DNA of 64,000 nucleotides from positions 41,462-105,461 of the forward strand of contig JAJFFK010000042.1 of NCBI GenBank assembly GCA_021776655.1. Direction: 5' to 3'. The translations under genes and the position numbers were made by a program. Below the pieces are notes generated by a model, which was given only the letters and a program-made list of their open reading frames with translations, ran no database searches and was not told the DNA's origin. This document shows, piece by piece, positions 51,440-61,423 of the stretch (positions are counted from its first letter, which is position 1; each line of letters begins with the position of its first letter). This DNA is from Henriciella sp. GTDB lineage: Bacteria > Pseudomonadota > Alphaproteobacteria > Caulobacterales > Hyphomonadaceae.

Positions 51440-53641
51440 GTGGCAGACGGCCTGGTTAAGCAGTTGAAGCAATCTAGCGGCGTCTGGTTTCAGACCTTAT
51501 TCGCTCTTGCGGCGGTGATATGTGCCACTGCGAGCTTTACTGCGTTGGCAAGAACGAGCCCGACGGCACCTGTCCCGCCAGAAGTGCAGGTCTTGCTAGT
51601 CCTCAATACGGTTATTCTTGTCATTTTGGCTTGGATCGTTGTTTCCAGATACCTAGAATTGCGAATTTCCAACCAGGCCGATGGGGGAGGGCGCCTCGCG
51701 CGCCGCTTCATGCTTTTGTTCGGCCTCAGCGCAATAATCCCGGCAATTGTGGTGTCCCTTTTTCTATGGGCGACGATCGAGAATGGCATTGAAACCTGGT
51801 TTGGCCAACGCGTTATTACGCTGGTCGATGAATCATCGGCGCTCGCTGATGAGTATGTTACCGACTTTAGCGACAGTTTTGAGCAGGATGCCCGGCTGAT
51901 GGCAGCCGACGTCAATAATGCATCGACTGGATATGAAAATGACCGGGAGCGGTTTGAGTCTTACCTGGGAATTCAGTCTTTTGTTCGAAATATTCCGGCG
52001 GCTTACATCGTCAACCGTGAAGGTTTACCAACTGCCATCGCCGAAAACATAATTGAAACAGGTTTCTTCCGGCGCTTGAATGACCAGACTTTTGCAGATG
52101 CCGATACTGGCGAAGTTGTCTTGTCGCTTCAGGAGGATGCGGGGTTTGCCTTTGCCTTGGTGAAGCTTGACGATATTGACGGTACATATCTGTATTTAGC
52201 TAAATCGCTTGATACCAAGCTGGTGAACCAATTACGACGCGCGCAGGATGCGTTTGCGGACTACCGCCTGGCGGGTCAGCGCAGCGATCAATTGCAGTTT
52301 CTGTTTGTGATCGCCTATTTCCAGATCATCACGCTGGTCTTGTTGCTTTCTGTTCGATTGGCGCAAGAGGTTGCTGGGCGAATATCTGGCCCAATCAGTC
52401 GCCTGGCCTACGCTGCGCAAGATGTCAGCGAGGGTATGCGCGGTGTGCGCGTGCCTCTGCCCGAAGGTGATGATGAGGTTCGCGCGCTCTCAAAGTCTTT
52501 CAACCTCATGACCACACAACTGGATGATCGGCGCAGGGAGTTGATTTCTGCAGGTGAGGATGCGGAAAAACGCAGGCAATTTCTGGAAACCCTTCTTAGC
52601 GAGCTTAGTGCCGGCGTTATTCGCACCGATGATGAAGGCATCATCACACTTGCAAACAGGTCTGCTGAAGGCTTGCTCGGTATGGTAGATCTGGCCGGTC
52701 AACAGCTCATGGAAGTGGCTCCAGACCTTAGCAGGACCGTGCGGCGAACGATTGATTCAGGTGAGGCGGTAGACGCATCACTGGATTTAGCTGGAAATGA
52801 CGGTGATCGACACATTCGACTTAAGATAACGCGAGAAGCGACGGGGGGCTATGTCCTGACGTTTGACGATGCGACCCGACTTGTGAATGCCCAACGCCAG
52901 ATGGCTTGGCGCGATGTGGCACGCCGGGTTGCGCATGAGATTCGAAATCCACTTACGCCAATTATGCTGTCCACCGAACGCCTGCGCCGACGATATTCAG
53001 ACCAGATCAAAGATGATGACGGTGTGTTTCAACGCTGTATCGACACGATCTCTCGGCAAGTTACGGATATTGGCCGGATGGTTCAAGAATTCTCCGATTT
53101 TGCCCGGATGCCAAAACCATCGCCTGTTGATTTCGAACTAGCGGGTATGATTGAGGACATCTGCTTCACTCAGCGCGTTGTAACCCCGGATATTGAAATA
53201 AATACAAACGGTTTGTCTGAGGGGGCGGTCTTCTCTGGCGATGAGCGGCTTTTGGCACAAGCCTTTGGTAATGTTATCAAGAACGCTGCTGAGGCGCTTT
53301 CAGCCCGTCCTGAAGAAGATGAGGTGATGGGGCAAATAGACGTACTTCTATCGCATGCTGATGCCGATCATGTCGAAATAATAGTAAAGGATAATGGGCC
53401 AGGATTCCCAGTTAATGTGAAAGAGCGTCTGCTAGAACCATATGTAACAGCGAAAGAGGGTGGCACCGGATTGGGGCTCGCAATCGTCAACCGGATCATC
53501 ATGGATCATGGTGGCTCAATATCGCTGCACAGTCGCCTGGACGGTATTCAAGGTGCCCTGGTTCGGATTTTGCTACCAAAGCGAAAACTTGGCCAGATCA
53601 CCACCAAATCTGACACTGAATTAGTGGAGTATACACAATGA
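51440..53641 (+). CDS. ntrY: NtrY sensor histidine kinase
   Basis: 733 residues, GTG start with GAGGA six bases ahead. Membrane spans near the N-terminus (FQTLFALAAVICATASFTAL; VLLVLNTVILVILAWIVV; FMLLFGLSAIIPAIVVSLFL) surround a large periplasmic-type region and a fourth span at about 290-310 (FVIAYFQIITLVLLLSV), followed by HAMP, PAS (GVIRTDDEGIITLANRSAE), HisKA with His499 (RRVAHEIRNPLTPI) and HATPase_c (DNGPGFP; GGTGLGLAIV). The redox/nitrogen-related partner is NtrX, overlapping by 4 bp. Confidence 0.94.
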   Translation: MADGLVKQLKQSSGVWFQTLFALAAVICATASFTALARTSPTAPVPPEVQVLLVLNTVILVILAWIVVSRYLELRISNQADGGGRLARRFMLLFGLSAIIPAIVVSLFLWATIENGIETWFGQRVITLVDESSALADEYVTDFSDSFEQDARLMAADVNNASTGYENDRERFESYLGIQSFVRNIPAAYIVNREGLPTAIAENIIETGFFRRLNDQTFADADTGEVVLSLQEDAGFAFALVKLDDIDGTYLYLAKSLDTKLVNQLRRAQDAFADYRLAGQRSDQLQFLFVIAYFQIITLVLLLSVRLAQEVAGRISGPISRLAYAAQDVSEGMRGVRVPLPEGDDEVRALSKSFNLMTTQLDDRRRELISAGEDAEKRRQFLETLLSELSAGVIRTDDEGIITLANRSAEGLLGMVDLAGQQLMEVAPDLSRTVRRTIDSGEAVDASLDLAGNDGDRHIRLKITREATGGYVLTFDDATRLVNAQRQMAWRDVARRVAHEIRNPLTPIMLSTERLRRRYSDQIKDDDGVFQRCIDTISRQVTDIGRMVQEFSDFARMPKPSPVDFELAGMIEDICFTQRVVTPDIEINTNGLSEGAVFSGDERLLAQAFGNVIKNAAEALSARPEEDEVMGQIDVLLSHADADHVEIIVKDNGPGFPVNVKERLLEPYVTAKEGGTGLGLAIVNRIIMDHGGSISLHSRLDGIQGALVRILLPKRKLGQITTKSDTELVEYTQ

Positions 53642-55029
53642 ATAACGACATTCTCGTTGTCGACGATGAACCCGATATTCGCGATCTGATTGCGGGTGTA
53701 CTCGAAGATGAAGGTTATGCTGTGCGCACGGCAGCGACGGCTGAGAAAGCTTTGGCAGAAGTCAGAAACCGAGCACCCCGTTTGGTGGTTCTGGATGTCT
53801 GGCTGCAAGGCAGTGACATGGATGGATTGTCGGTTCTCAAATACCTCAAGTCGATTGATCCTCTACTGCCAGTGATAGTCATAAGTGGTCACGGGAATAT
53901 CGAAACCGCTGTCGCGGCCATCCGCCGAGGGGCCTACGACTTTCTGGAGAAACCCTTCAAGGCGGATCGGTTGTTGCATTTGGTTGATCGCGCCATTGAG
54001 TCGACCAATCTCAAACGCGAGAATGAGGCATTGAGAAGCAAGAGTTTGCATGTCGCCGATTGGATAGGTGACAGTGGGGCAGCTTTTAGTTTACGCCAAT
54101 CGATTGAAAAGGTTGCTCCGACAAATTCACGCGTTTTAGTCACTGGCGAGGCCGGTGTCGGAAAAGAGTTGTGCGCCCATTTGATCCATAAGCATTCAAG
54201 GCGCGCAGACGGATCATTCGTTGTGGTCAATGCAGCTAATATTGCACCGGAACAAATGGAGCGAGAATTGTTTGGTGAAGAAGATGCCGATGGATTGCCG
54301 GTCAAACTCGGCGTGTTCGAACAGGCCCATGGTGGCACTCTGCTGCTTGATGAGGTTGGTGAGATGCCGGTCGGCACTCAAAGTAAAATATTGAGGGTGC
54401 TGACAGAGCAGAGGTTTCAGCGCGTTCATGGCCGCTCAGATGTGACCGTGGATGTCAGAGTTATGTCTTCGTCGACCCGAAATTTGGAAGAGGCGACCGC
54501 ATCAGGAGGGTTCAGGAAAGATCTCTACTATCGTTTGAATGTTGTCCCGCTGCATGTTCCTGCACTCGCGGACCGACGTGACGATATTCCAGCTTTGGTT
54601 ACGTACTTTTCGAGCAAGATTGCGGACAGTTCAGGGCTGAATTTGAAGGTATTCTCAAATGAATCCTTGGCAGTCCTGCAATCCATGAATTGGCCAGGAA
54701 ATGTTCGGCAGTTGCGAAACCTCGTTGAGCGCGTGCTGATCCTCTCGCGTGAGAATGGCGATCAAGCTGTCCGGGTTGAAGACTTGCCGCTTGATAGGGC
54801 GGGCGGTGACGATGAAGATAATGTCAGCGTCTCTGCTGATTTGGTCGGCTTATCGCTGCGTGACGCTCGTGAGCAATTTGAACGCGAATACCTGACGCTT
54901 CAAATCACCAGGTTTGATGGTAATATCTCTAGAACAGCTGAATTTATTGGTATGGAGCGATCCGCACTACACCGAAAATTAAAGGCTCTTGGTGTAGATA
55001 CATCTGCGAGTCGACCGGATACCAGATAG
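53638..55029 (+). CDS. ntrX: NtrX response regulator lacking GAFTGA
   Basis: 463 residues. Receiver domain with phospho-acceptor Asp53 (LVVLDVWLQGSDMDGL) and EKPFKAD; AAA+ domain with Walker A GEAGVGKE (170-177), Walker B LLLDEVGEMP; C-terminal Fis-type helix-turn-helix (GNISRTAEFIGMERSALHRKL). Between ELFGEE (210-215) and VFEQAHGGTLLLDE there is no GAFTGA loop, as in other alphaproteobacterial NtrX proteins. It controls cell-envelope, respiratory or nitrogen genes in relatives. The stop is directly followed by trkA. Confidence 0.94.
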   Translation: MNNDILVVDDEPDIRDLIAGVLEDEGYAVRTAATAEKALAEVRNRAPRLVVLDVWLQGSDMDGLSVLKYLKSIDPLLPVIVISGHGNIETAVAAIRRGAYDFLEKPFKADRLLHLVDRAIESTNLKRENEALRSKSLHVADWIGDSGAAFSLRQSIEKVAPTNSRVLVTGEAGVGKELCAHLIHKHSRRADGSFVVVNAANIAPEQMERELFGEEDADGLPVKLGVFEQAHGGTLLLDEVGEMPVGTQSKILRVLTEQRFQRVHGRSDVTVDVRVMSSSTRNLEEATASGGFRKDLYYRLNVVPLHVPALADRRDDIPALVTYFSSKIADSSGLNLKVFSNESLAVLQSMNWPGNVRQLRNLVERVLILSRENGDQAVRVEDLPLDRAGGDDEDNVSVSADLVGLSLRDAREQFEREYLTLQITRFDGNISRTAEFIGMERSALHRKLKALGVDTSASRPDTR

Positions 55030-56403
55030 ATGCGTGTCATAATATGCGGGGCAGGGCGTGTCGGACAAGGCATTGCTCGCCACCTGTCACATGAAAATCA
55101 TGACATTACGATGATTGATGAGGACAGTGACCTCATCGACAAAGTGCAAACGGATTACGATGTTCGCGGGGTTGTGGGGCATGCAGCCCACCCGGCAATC
55201 TTGCAAGCGGCGGGTGCGGACTCGACTGATATGATTATTGCCGTCACGCATTTTGACGAAATCAACATGGTGATTTGCCAGGTCGCAGACACGATGTTCT
55301 CGGTCCATACCAAGATCGCACGGGTTAGAGCTCGAGCTTATCTGGATAAAGACAACTTAAAACTGTTCTCGCGAGATGGCTTTCCGATTGATTTGGTTAT
55401 TTCTCCAGAAATTGAAGTTGGAGATGCGATTTTGCGGCGTATCAGCAGTCCAAGTGCAGTTTCCAGCATTGGCTTTGAGGGCGGCAGAATTGTGCTTCTC
55501 GGTGTTCGAGTTCGTGAAGATAGCGCACTTCTCGATACAGCGTTGGACCAAATGACTGAGCTGTTTCCTGATTTACGCGCGCGTGTCGTCGGTATCACGA
55601 GAGGCGATTCAGTATTTGCGCCGAGTGGAAATGATCAATTGCAAATTGATGACACTGCTTATGTTGCGGTGCAACGCCAGCATGTTGCCCGCCTTAACAA
55701 GCTATTCAATCGGGGAAGCGATGATCTTCGGCGAATCGTTATCGTCGGCGGTGGAAATGTTGGCCTTTACGTCGCATCTCAGCTTGAGCGCGATAAAGAC
55801 ATACGGGTTCGTTTGATTGAAGCGAGCGAGGAACGCGCAGATCTCGTGGTGTCCCGACTGAAGCAAACCATTGTCATAAATGGTGACGGTCTATCGCGGG
55901 AAATATTGGAAGAAGCCGGCGCGCCAAGTGCCGATATCGTCATCGCGGTGACCGACGATGACAAGACGAATATGTTGATCGGCAAACTCGCAAAACAAAT
56001 GGGTGCAAAACGGACCCATGCGCTGGTGAATTCCTACGAACTGGTCGCCATCTCCCGCGACCTTGATATCGATGCAGTGCTTGACCCTCGGGCGTTGAGT
56101 GTATCGCGCATTTTGACCAAGATACGCCGAGGCCGCATTCTATCTATCCAGTCTCTTGAAGACGGTGCCGCCGAAATCGCTGAGGGTATAACGCTTGCCT
56201 CATCTCCACTCATTGGCCATGCAATTGATTATGATGATTTGCCGGAGGGGATAACAGCGGCTGCAATTATTAGGAATGAGGAAATCTTGTTTCCCAATCC
56301 AGGGCTGGTCGCTGAAACTGATGACCGGCTTCTTCTTTTTTATGAGACGTCTCAGACGCGCAAGGTTGAGCAATACTTCCGTGTGAGCGCCGATTTCTTC
56401 TAG
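55030..56403 (+). CDS. trkA: Trk potassium transporter regulatory subunit TrkA
   Basis: 457 residues, beginning on the base after the ntrX stop. Two tandem RCK units, each a Rossmann NAD-binding domain (MRVIICGAGRVGQGIARHL at 1-19; RIVIVGGGNVGLYVASQL at about 236) followed by a TrkA-C domain. It sits on the cytoplasmic face of TrkH and gates K+ uptake. Placement next to ntrYX and trkH is a conserved alphaproteobacterial order. Confidence 0.95.
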   Translation: MRVIICGAGRVGQGIARHLSHENHDITMIDEDSDLIDKVQTDYDVRGVVGHAAHPAILQAAGADSTDMIIAVTHFDEINMVICQVADTMFSVHTKIARVRARAYLDKDNLKLFSRDGFPIDLVISPEIEVGDAILRRISSPSAVSSIGFEGGRIVLLGVRVREDSALLDTALDQMTELFPDLRARVVGITRGDSVFAPSGNDQLQIDDTAYVAVQRQHVARLNKLFNRGSDDLRRIVIVGGGNVGLYVASQLERDKDIRVRLIEASEERADLVVSRLKQTIVINGDGLSREILEEAGAPSADIVIAVTDDDKTNMLIGKLAKQMGAKRTHALVNSYELVAISRDLDIDAVLDPRALSVSRILTKIRRGRILSIQSLEDGAAEIAEGITLASSPLIGHAIDYDDLPEGITAAAIIRNEEILFPNPGLVAETDDRLLLFYETSQTRKVEQYFRVSADFF

Positions 56404-56425
56404 TCGTTTCGGGGAGTAAGGACAT

Positions 56426-57835
56426 TTGAACCATCTTGCGATCATTCGAATTATGTCAATCTTGGGCGTTTGGTTGTCTGGATTTCTACTCGTTTGCGCA
56501 ACAATAGCTGCTGGGTTAGCTGAGTATTCTTCCGTTGTTTCGTTTGCAATTGCCGCGACCTTATGCGGCCCCTTAGGGGCAACAATTTTACTTCTAACTG
56601 ACAAGCCCGAACAAAAGACACGGCCGAAGGATGGCTTGGCCGTTGCGGTCCTGTTTTGGTTTATTGTTCCTGTCTTCTGCGCCATTCCATTTTTGCCGCT
56701 GACCAACAGCGGCGGGTTCATTACTGCGTATTATGAAAGCGTGTCCTGCCTGACGACGACGGGGCATAGCTTACTCGACCTCGGTGGAATTCCTTTACCT
56801 GCTAGCCTGTTATTGTGGCGCGCTATCTTACATGTGTTTGGAACCATCGCGGCCATAACGATCGCTGCATCAGTTCTTGCTGCGCTGAATCTAGGTGGCC
56901 CAGGCATTCACAAGAGTTACTATTTCACAATTCCAGAAGGTAGTTTTTTCGACTCCATTCCACGTATTGTCCGCGGGGTATCTCTGATTGTAATTGTAAT
57001 TGTGATTAGCATTGGCGGTCTCCTCGTCCTTATTGGCGTTCCACCTCGCGAAGCGATAAGCGGTGCAGTCAGCTCAGTGAGCTCAGGACTGGTCGATCCT
57101 GGCGCAGCAACTCACGCCCCTAGCCGAGGTGGCTTGCATGCAGGCATTATTGGTTTCGGATTGATGCTAGGTGCGTTGGGGCTTGTCGTTCTTGACCATC
57201 TTTCACGCGGAAAAGTTGGCAGTGCCGCAAAAGACCCTGAGGCGCTTACCTTTTTCGGATTGGTACTCCTGGTTGGCCTGCTTGCTTTCTTGGCAGGTCT
57301 GCCTGCAATCCCAGGAGTGGGCTGGGCACTGTCATCAGTCTCTACCAGCGGAATAGCCTTGACTGATCCCGCGCGGTTTTCGAGGTTGCCACTGGTCCTG
57401 ATCCTGTTCCCGGTCTTGATCGGTGGCTCAGCTCTATCTGCGGCGGGTGGCATTAAATTGGCCCGCTTGGTGGTGCTGTCCAAACGGGTCATTTTGGAAT
57501 TTTCACAACTGGGGTATCGCGGCAGTGTGCAGACCTTCACGTTTCGGGGACGCAAACAGTCCGAACGAACAGTGATGGGCGTTTGGGTTTATCTGGTTGG
57601 CTATTTGGTCGCCTGTATTTCAGGAATATTGATCTTAAGCCTATTGGGCTTGTCTTTTGATGATGCGATCCAAACGGCAATTGGGGCTCTATCAAATGCT
57701 GGTCATTTGATTGAGTGGGGGACAGCGACACAGGCATGGCCGGTGCAGCTCTGTGTGATCCTGGGAATGGTTCTTGGGCGATTGGAAGTGATCGCGCTTC
57801 TGCCGGTTTTGAATCGATCTTTCTGGGCAAGATAA
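56426..57835 (+). CDS. trkH: TrkH-family potassium uptake protein
   Basis: 469 residues, about ten membrane spans. Selectivity-filter repeats are recognisable at SCLTTTGHS (about residue 110), SSVSSGLVDPGA (about 212), SSVSTSGIAL (about 303) and IGALSNAGHLIEWG (about 421). The protein starts at TTG 56426 with GGGGAG at 56411-56416; ATG 56453 would remove nine residues. The gene is directly downstream of trkA. Confidence 0.92.
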   Translation: MNHLAIIRIMSILGVWLSGFLLVCATIAAGLAEYSSVVSFAIAATLCGPLGATILLLTDKPEQKTRPKDGLAVAVLFWFIVPVFCAIPFLPLTNSGGFITAYYESVSCLTTTGHSLLDLGGIPLPASLLLWRAILHVFGTIAAITIAASVLAALNLGGPGIHKSYYFTIPEGSFFDSIPRIVRGVSLIVIVIVISIGGLLVLIGVPPREAISGAVSSVSSGLVDPGAATHAPSRGGLHAGIIGFGLMLGALGLVVLDHLSRGKVGSAAKDPEALTFFGLVLLVGLLAFLAGLPAIPGVGWALSSVSTSGIALTDPARFSRLPLVLILFPVLIGGSALSAAGGIKLARLVVLSKRVILEFSQLGYRGSVQTFTFRGRKQSERTVMGVWVYLVGYLVACISGILILSLLGLSFDDAIQTAIGALSNAGHLIEWGTATQAWPVQLCVILGMVLGRLEVIALLPVLNRSFWAR

Positions 57836-57907
57836 TCTTATGCTCACCTTGCCATTCGCGTTCAATCAATATAGCCGCTGAAAGCATAACAATAGAATAG
57901 GCAAACG

Positions 57908-58153
57908 ATGTCTTCAGAAAAAAAACAAAACCTCCAAGATGCTTTCCTCAACGCAGTACGTAAGTCAAAAACACCCCTGACTATATTTCTTGTCAACGGT
58001 GTGAAGCTGCAAGGCGTTGTGACTTGGTTCGATAATTTCTGCGTTCTTCTGCGCGGGGATGGTCGCCCACCACAGCTGGTCTACAAGCATGCAATTTCTA
58101 CTATTGCACCCGGAGCCCCGGTACAGTTAGTGGATGAAATTGACCGAACTTGA
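57908..58153 (+). CDS. hfq: RNA chaperone Hfq
   Basis: 81 residues; hexameric Sm-like protein that pairs small RNAs with mRNAs. Sm1 ([39 protein letters not shown]) and Sm2 ([11 protein letters not shown]) are intact; the C-terminal tail is short, as in other alphaproteobacteria. The stop overlaps the TTG of hflX. Confidence 0.97.
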   Translation: MSSEKKQNLQDAFLNAVRKSKTPLTIFLVNGVKLQGVVTWFDNFCVLLRGDGRPPQLVYKHAISTIAPGAPVQLVDEIDRT

Positions 58154-59478
58154 GTTCGTCTACGCATGACCAAACGCCTGCACCTATCTCTGCAGGAGTT
58201 ATTATTCCTTGGCTTCAACGATCGGGGAAACCGACACCTGACAGGCTGAGTGAAACTCGGGGCCTGACCGAAGCGCTTGGCTGCTCGCTTACCTTCATGC
58301 GAGCTGAGCATATCCGCACCCCCAGTCCGTCGCATTTTCTGTCATCCGGATTACTGCAAATGCTGCAGGAGGATGTTAGAGCCCATGAGTGCAATATTGT
58401 CGTCATAGACGCCTCACTGACACCGATTCAGCAACGCAATCTGGAAACAGCTTTAGACGTAAAAGTGATTGACCGGACAGGCCTTATTCTGGAGATATTT
58501 GGGTTGCGCGCACTGACCAAGGAAGGCCGTTTGCAAGTCGAACTTGCGCGGCAATTGTACGAACGCTCACGACTTGTCAGAACATGGACTCACCTTGAGC
58601 GCCAGCGCGGCGGCAGAGGCTTTTTAGGCGGCCCAGGGGAAACCCAATTGGAATCCGATAAACGCATGATTGACCGGGTTATTACCCGCCTGCGCCGTGA
58701 TCTTGATGCCGTCATACGAACCCGTGATGTTCAACGCAGCGGACGGCGGCGACAAGGCCACCCGATTATCGCATTGATTGGCTATACGAATTCAGGAAAA
58801 TCAACACTCTTCAATCGCCTAAGTGGCGCAGATGTTCTCGCCAAGGATATGCCCTTTGCGACGCTGGATCCAACAATTCGGCGGCTGGATTTACCTGACC
58901 TTGGCGAAGCTTCTCTGATTGATACTGTGGGGTTCATTACTGACCTGCCAACCCACTTGGTTGATAGCTTTCGGGCCACTCTGGAAGAGGTCTTGGACGC
59001 TGACTTGTTGATTCATGTTCGGGACCGATCCAGCAATGAAGATGAGCAACAAAAGGTAGATGTGTTAAAAGTCATGGACCGACTTGTCGCCAATAGTGGG
59101 CGCGATCTGCCACCGATTATTGAGGCCTGGAACAAAATGGATTTGCTGACACAGGATCCGGCAGATGATGGGGATCAGTTACCCATGGGTTCAGAAGATG
59201 CGGTGACATATACCCCGATATCTGCCCTCACAGGAATGGCCGTCGATAGGCTTATTCAGGCGATCGAAGATGCGCTCGGGCACGGGCAACAGGTCTATGT
59301 AATCAACGCGCGTTTGTCTGATGGTGGACTCCGGGCATGGCTTTACACAAATGCCGTCGTCGAAAGCGAAACGGTCAAAGATGACACCTTCATTCAATAT
59401 CGCGCCACAATGTCCGCAAAGACCGGCGGGCAATTGAGCGCTGCTTACCCAGATGTATCGGTCACTCTTTCAGACTGA
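58150..59478 (+). CDS. hflX: GTPase HflX
   Basis: 442 residues from TTG 58150 (TTGA overlap with the hfq stop), the usual hfq-hflX pairing. N-terminal HflX domain ([41 protein letters not shown]), GTPase P-loop [14 protein letters not shown], switch [22 protein letters not shown] and NKMD specificity motif (AWNKMD). Ribosome-associated, splits or rescues stalled ribosomes. Its 3' end overlaps the convergent mazG gene by 34 bp. Confidence 0.95.
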   Translation: MSSSTHDQTPAPISAGVIIPWLQRSGKPTPDRLSETRGLTEALGCSLTFMRAEHIRTPSPSHFLSSGLLQMLQEDVRAHECNIVVIDASLTPIQQRNLETALDVKVIDRTGLILEIFGLRALTKEGRLQVELARQLYERSRLVRTWTHLERQRGGRGFLGGPGETQLESDKRMIDRVITRLRRDLDAVIRTRDVQRSGRRRQGHPIIALIGYTNSGKSTLFNRLSGADVLAKDMPFATLDPTIRRLDLPDLGEASLIDTVGFITDLPTHLVDSFRATLEEVLDADLLIHVRDRSSNEDEQQKVDVLKVMDRLVANSGRDLPPIIEAWNKMDLLTQDPADDGDQLPMGSEDAVTYTPISALTGMAVDRLIQAIEDALGHGQQVYVINARLSDGGLRAWLYTNAVVESETVKDDTFIQYRATMSAKTGGQLSAAYPDVSVTLSD

Positions 59479-60290
59479 GCTCGCTTCACCCGCGTCCATA
59501 GCGCCTCCTGTGCATCAATGCTCAAACTGGCAAAGTCTTGGCCTTCAATCGTGGCAACAACCTCCATTTGTCTGAAACGGCTCTCAAACTTTCCATTTGC
59601 ACGGCGCAGGGCAACTTCCGGATCAATATCTAACCGCCGCGCCAGATTGGCACAAACAAATAGAACGTCGCCAATTTCGTCCTCAATGGCATCTGGATCA
59701 GCCTCAGCAATCGCGGCTTTGACTTCGCCCACTTCCTCATCGAGCTTGGCAAATATCTGATCTGCTTCAGTCCAGTCAAATCCCGTGCGTGCGGCTCGCT
59801 TCTGCAATTTCTCTGCGCGCATCAAAGCGGGCAGGGCGGTCGCAATGCCCGCCAACGCACTGACATCAGCATCATTTGTATCCTTATCGGATCGCTCTTT
59901 GGCTTTTTGCGTTTCCCAGGCGATGGTTTGCTCACTGGCTGAACGCGGCGCGCGGTCAATCCCGAACACATGCGGATGACGTCGCACCATCTTGTTATTT
60001 ATAGAATTTACCACATCATCGATTGAAAATTCACCAAGCTCAGATGCGATTTGTGCGTGAAACACAACTTGCAATAACAGATCGCCCAGCTCTTCACACA
60101 AGTCTGGCATTGACCCGCGCTGGATCGCATCATCAACCTCATAGGCTTCCTCAATCGTATAAGGCACGATGCTGGCAAAGTCCTGCTCAAGGTCCCATGG
60201 ACAGCCTGTGTCAGGGGTCCGCAATTGGAGCATAATATCCACCAGCGTCGCGAACGTCTCTTTTGCTTGTGATGGTCGAGTCAAGATCAT
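59445..60290 (-). CDS. mazG: Nucleoside triphosphate pyrophosphohydrolase MazG
   Basis: 281 residues from ATG 60290, chosen for a GAGGAG site eight bases ahead; GTG 60317 is possible. Two MazG-type helical units: GCPWDLEQDFASIVPYTIEEAYE with EELGDLLLQVVFHAQ, and the second DEEVGEVKAAIAEADP with EDEIGDVLFVCANLARR; Glu/Asp residues of both bind Mg2+. It hydrolyses dNTPs and lowers (p)ppGpp precursors. It overlaps hflX by 34 bp on the opposite strand. Confidence 0.93.
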   Translation of the reverse strand: MILTRPSQAKETFATLVDIMLQLRTPDTGCPWDLEQDFASIVPYTIEEAYEVDDAIQRGSMPDLCEELGDLLLQVVFHAQIASELGEFSIDDVVNSINNKMVRRHPHVFGIDRAPRSASEQTIAWETQKAKERSDKDTNDADVSALAGIATALPALMRAEKLQKRAARTGFDWTEADQIFAKLDEEVGEVKAAIAEADPDAIEDEIGDVLFVCANLARRLDIDPEVALRRANGKFESRFRQMEVVATIEGQDFASLSIDAQEALWTRVKRAQSERVTDTSG

Positions 60291-60633
60291 GTTAGTGGCT
60301 CCTCTGCTCCCTTTCACATAATCGCGACCGCTGGGCTTCGTCCAATAAAATCAGAAGCGTGGTCGCTAAAACGCTGGCTGATTGACGTATTGATTGATGC
60401 TGTAGAAGTGACAGTGATCAAAAAACAGGGACGTTGCTGACCACTCCGTAGGTGAATGGACAGGAAATAATCGTAGAAATAAAGCAATCTCAGGCAGCGA
60501 TTCTTGGAGCCAACCGCTTGCGGCTGTAACTGTTCGCACCCAAGTGTCTTCACAAGCGCACAAATGCACAGTAAGGCTCACCGAATACGGGGTCAAAACC
60601 CGTAAAAACCCCCATAGTCAGGAACGCGAAAGA
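60291..60633. other. mazG-secE intergenic region with hairpins
   Basis: 343 bp with no gene. It must hold divergent promoters for mazG and secE, though none is clear. Stems: GCGACC (60324-60329)/GGTCGC (60361-60366), and TACGGG (60586-60591)/CCCGTA (60599-60604) close to the secE start. No tRNA-Trp is present, though one often precedes secE. Confidence 0.6.
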
Positions 60634-60846
60634 ATGGCCGACACGGACAAAAAGAACAGCGTTGGACCTGTAACCTTCGCTCGGCAAGTTGAAGCCGAGG
60701 GCCGTAAGGTGACATGGACATCGACGCCGGAAACCATTCAGGCGACCATAATGGTTGTCATTATGTCGGTTTTGGTCGCCGCATTTTTGTTCTTGGCCGA
60801 TCAAGTAATCGCCGCTCTAATTCGTTTCATAACGGGTCTCGGCTGA
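60634..60846 (+). CDS. secE: Preprotein translocase subunit SecE
   Basis: 70 residues, single-span type: cytoplasmic amphipathic helix (GPVTFARQVEAEGRKVTWTS) and one membrane span (TIMVVIMSVLVAAFLFLADQ). Clamps SecY. ATG 60634 is preceded by AGGAA; an in-frame upstream extension to 60544 has no SecE-like sequence. It is followed after 28 bp by nusG. Confidence 0.95.
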   Translation: MADTDKKNSVGPVTFARQVEAEGRKVTWTSTPETIQATIMVVIMSVLVAAFLFLADQVIAALIRFITGLG

Positions 60847-60874
60847 CCCCATCGCTTTAAGGAGCGCATCGTCC

Positions 60875-61423
60875 ATGGCTGAGGCTAAATGGTATATTGT
60901 TCACGCATACTCAAACTTCGAAAAGAAGGTTGCACAAGCGATTCGAGATCAAGCGGGCATGAAAGGTCTCGAAGATCATATCGAAGAGCTTGAAGTGCCA
61001 ACTGAAGAAGTTGTCGAAGTTGTTCGCGGCAAGAAGAAGACGATCGAGAAGCGATATTTTCCAGGCTATATCCTGATGAAAGCTCATTTGTCCGACGCGG
61101 TTTATCACCTCGTCAAAGATATCCCAAAAGTGACCGGGTTCCTCGGTGCGGATGGTGGCAAGAAGCCTTTGCCGGTCCCGCAGCGAGAAGTAGATCGTAT
61201 CCTTGGCACCTCGGATGAACCGATTGCAGAACGTCCCAAACCAACAATTGTGTTTGAAGTTGGCGAGGAAGTTCGCGTCAATGAAGGGGCCTTCCAGGGG
61301 TTTGAGGGCAATGTTGACGAGTTCGACCCTGAGTCAGGCCGCCTGAAGGTCAATGTCTCTATCTTCGGACGTGCGACCCCTGTCGATCTTGACTATACGC
61401 AGGTCGACAAAATCAGCTTGTGA
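60875..61423 (+). CDS. nusG: Transcription termination/antitermination factor NusG
   Basis: 182 residues. The NGN domain (KWYIVHAYSNFEKKVAQAIR, RYFPGYILMKAHL, VTGFLGADGGKKPLPV) and the C-terminal KOW (VGEEVRVNEGAFQGFEGNVDE) are complete. AAGGAG lies about ten bases before ATG. Unusually, rplK does not follow; the convergent pgi gene overlaps its end by 11 bp. Confidence 0.96.
   Translation: MAEAKWYIVHAYSNFEKKVAQAIRDQAGMKGLEDHIEELEVPTEEVVEVVRGKKKTIEKRYFPGYILMKAHLSDAVYHLVKDIPKVTGFLGADGGKKPLPVPQREVDRILGTSDEPIAERPKPTIVFEVGEEVRVNEGAFQGFEGNVDEFDPESGRLKVNVSIFGRATPVDLDYTQVDKISL

Noticed and set aside
60291..60633. tRNA-Trp before secE
   Set aside because: Neither strand shows a T-loop GGTTCGA-type motif or a foldable cloverleaf.
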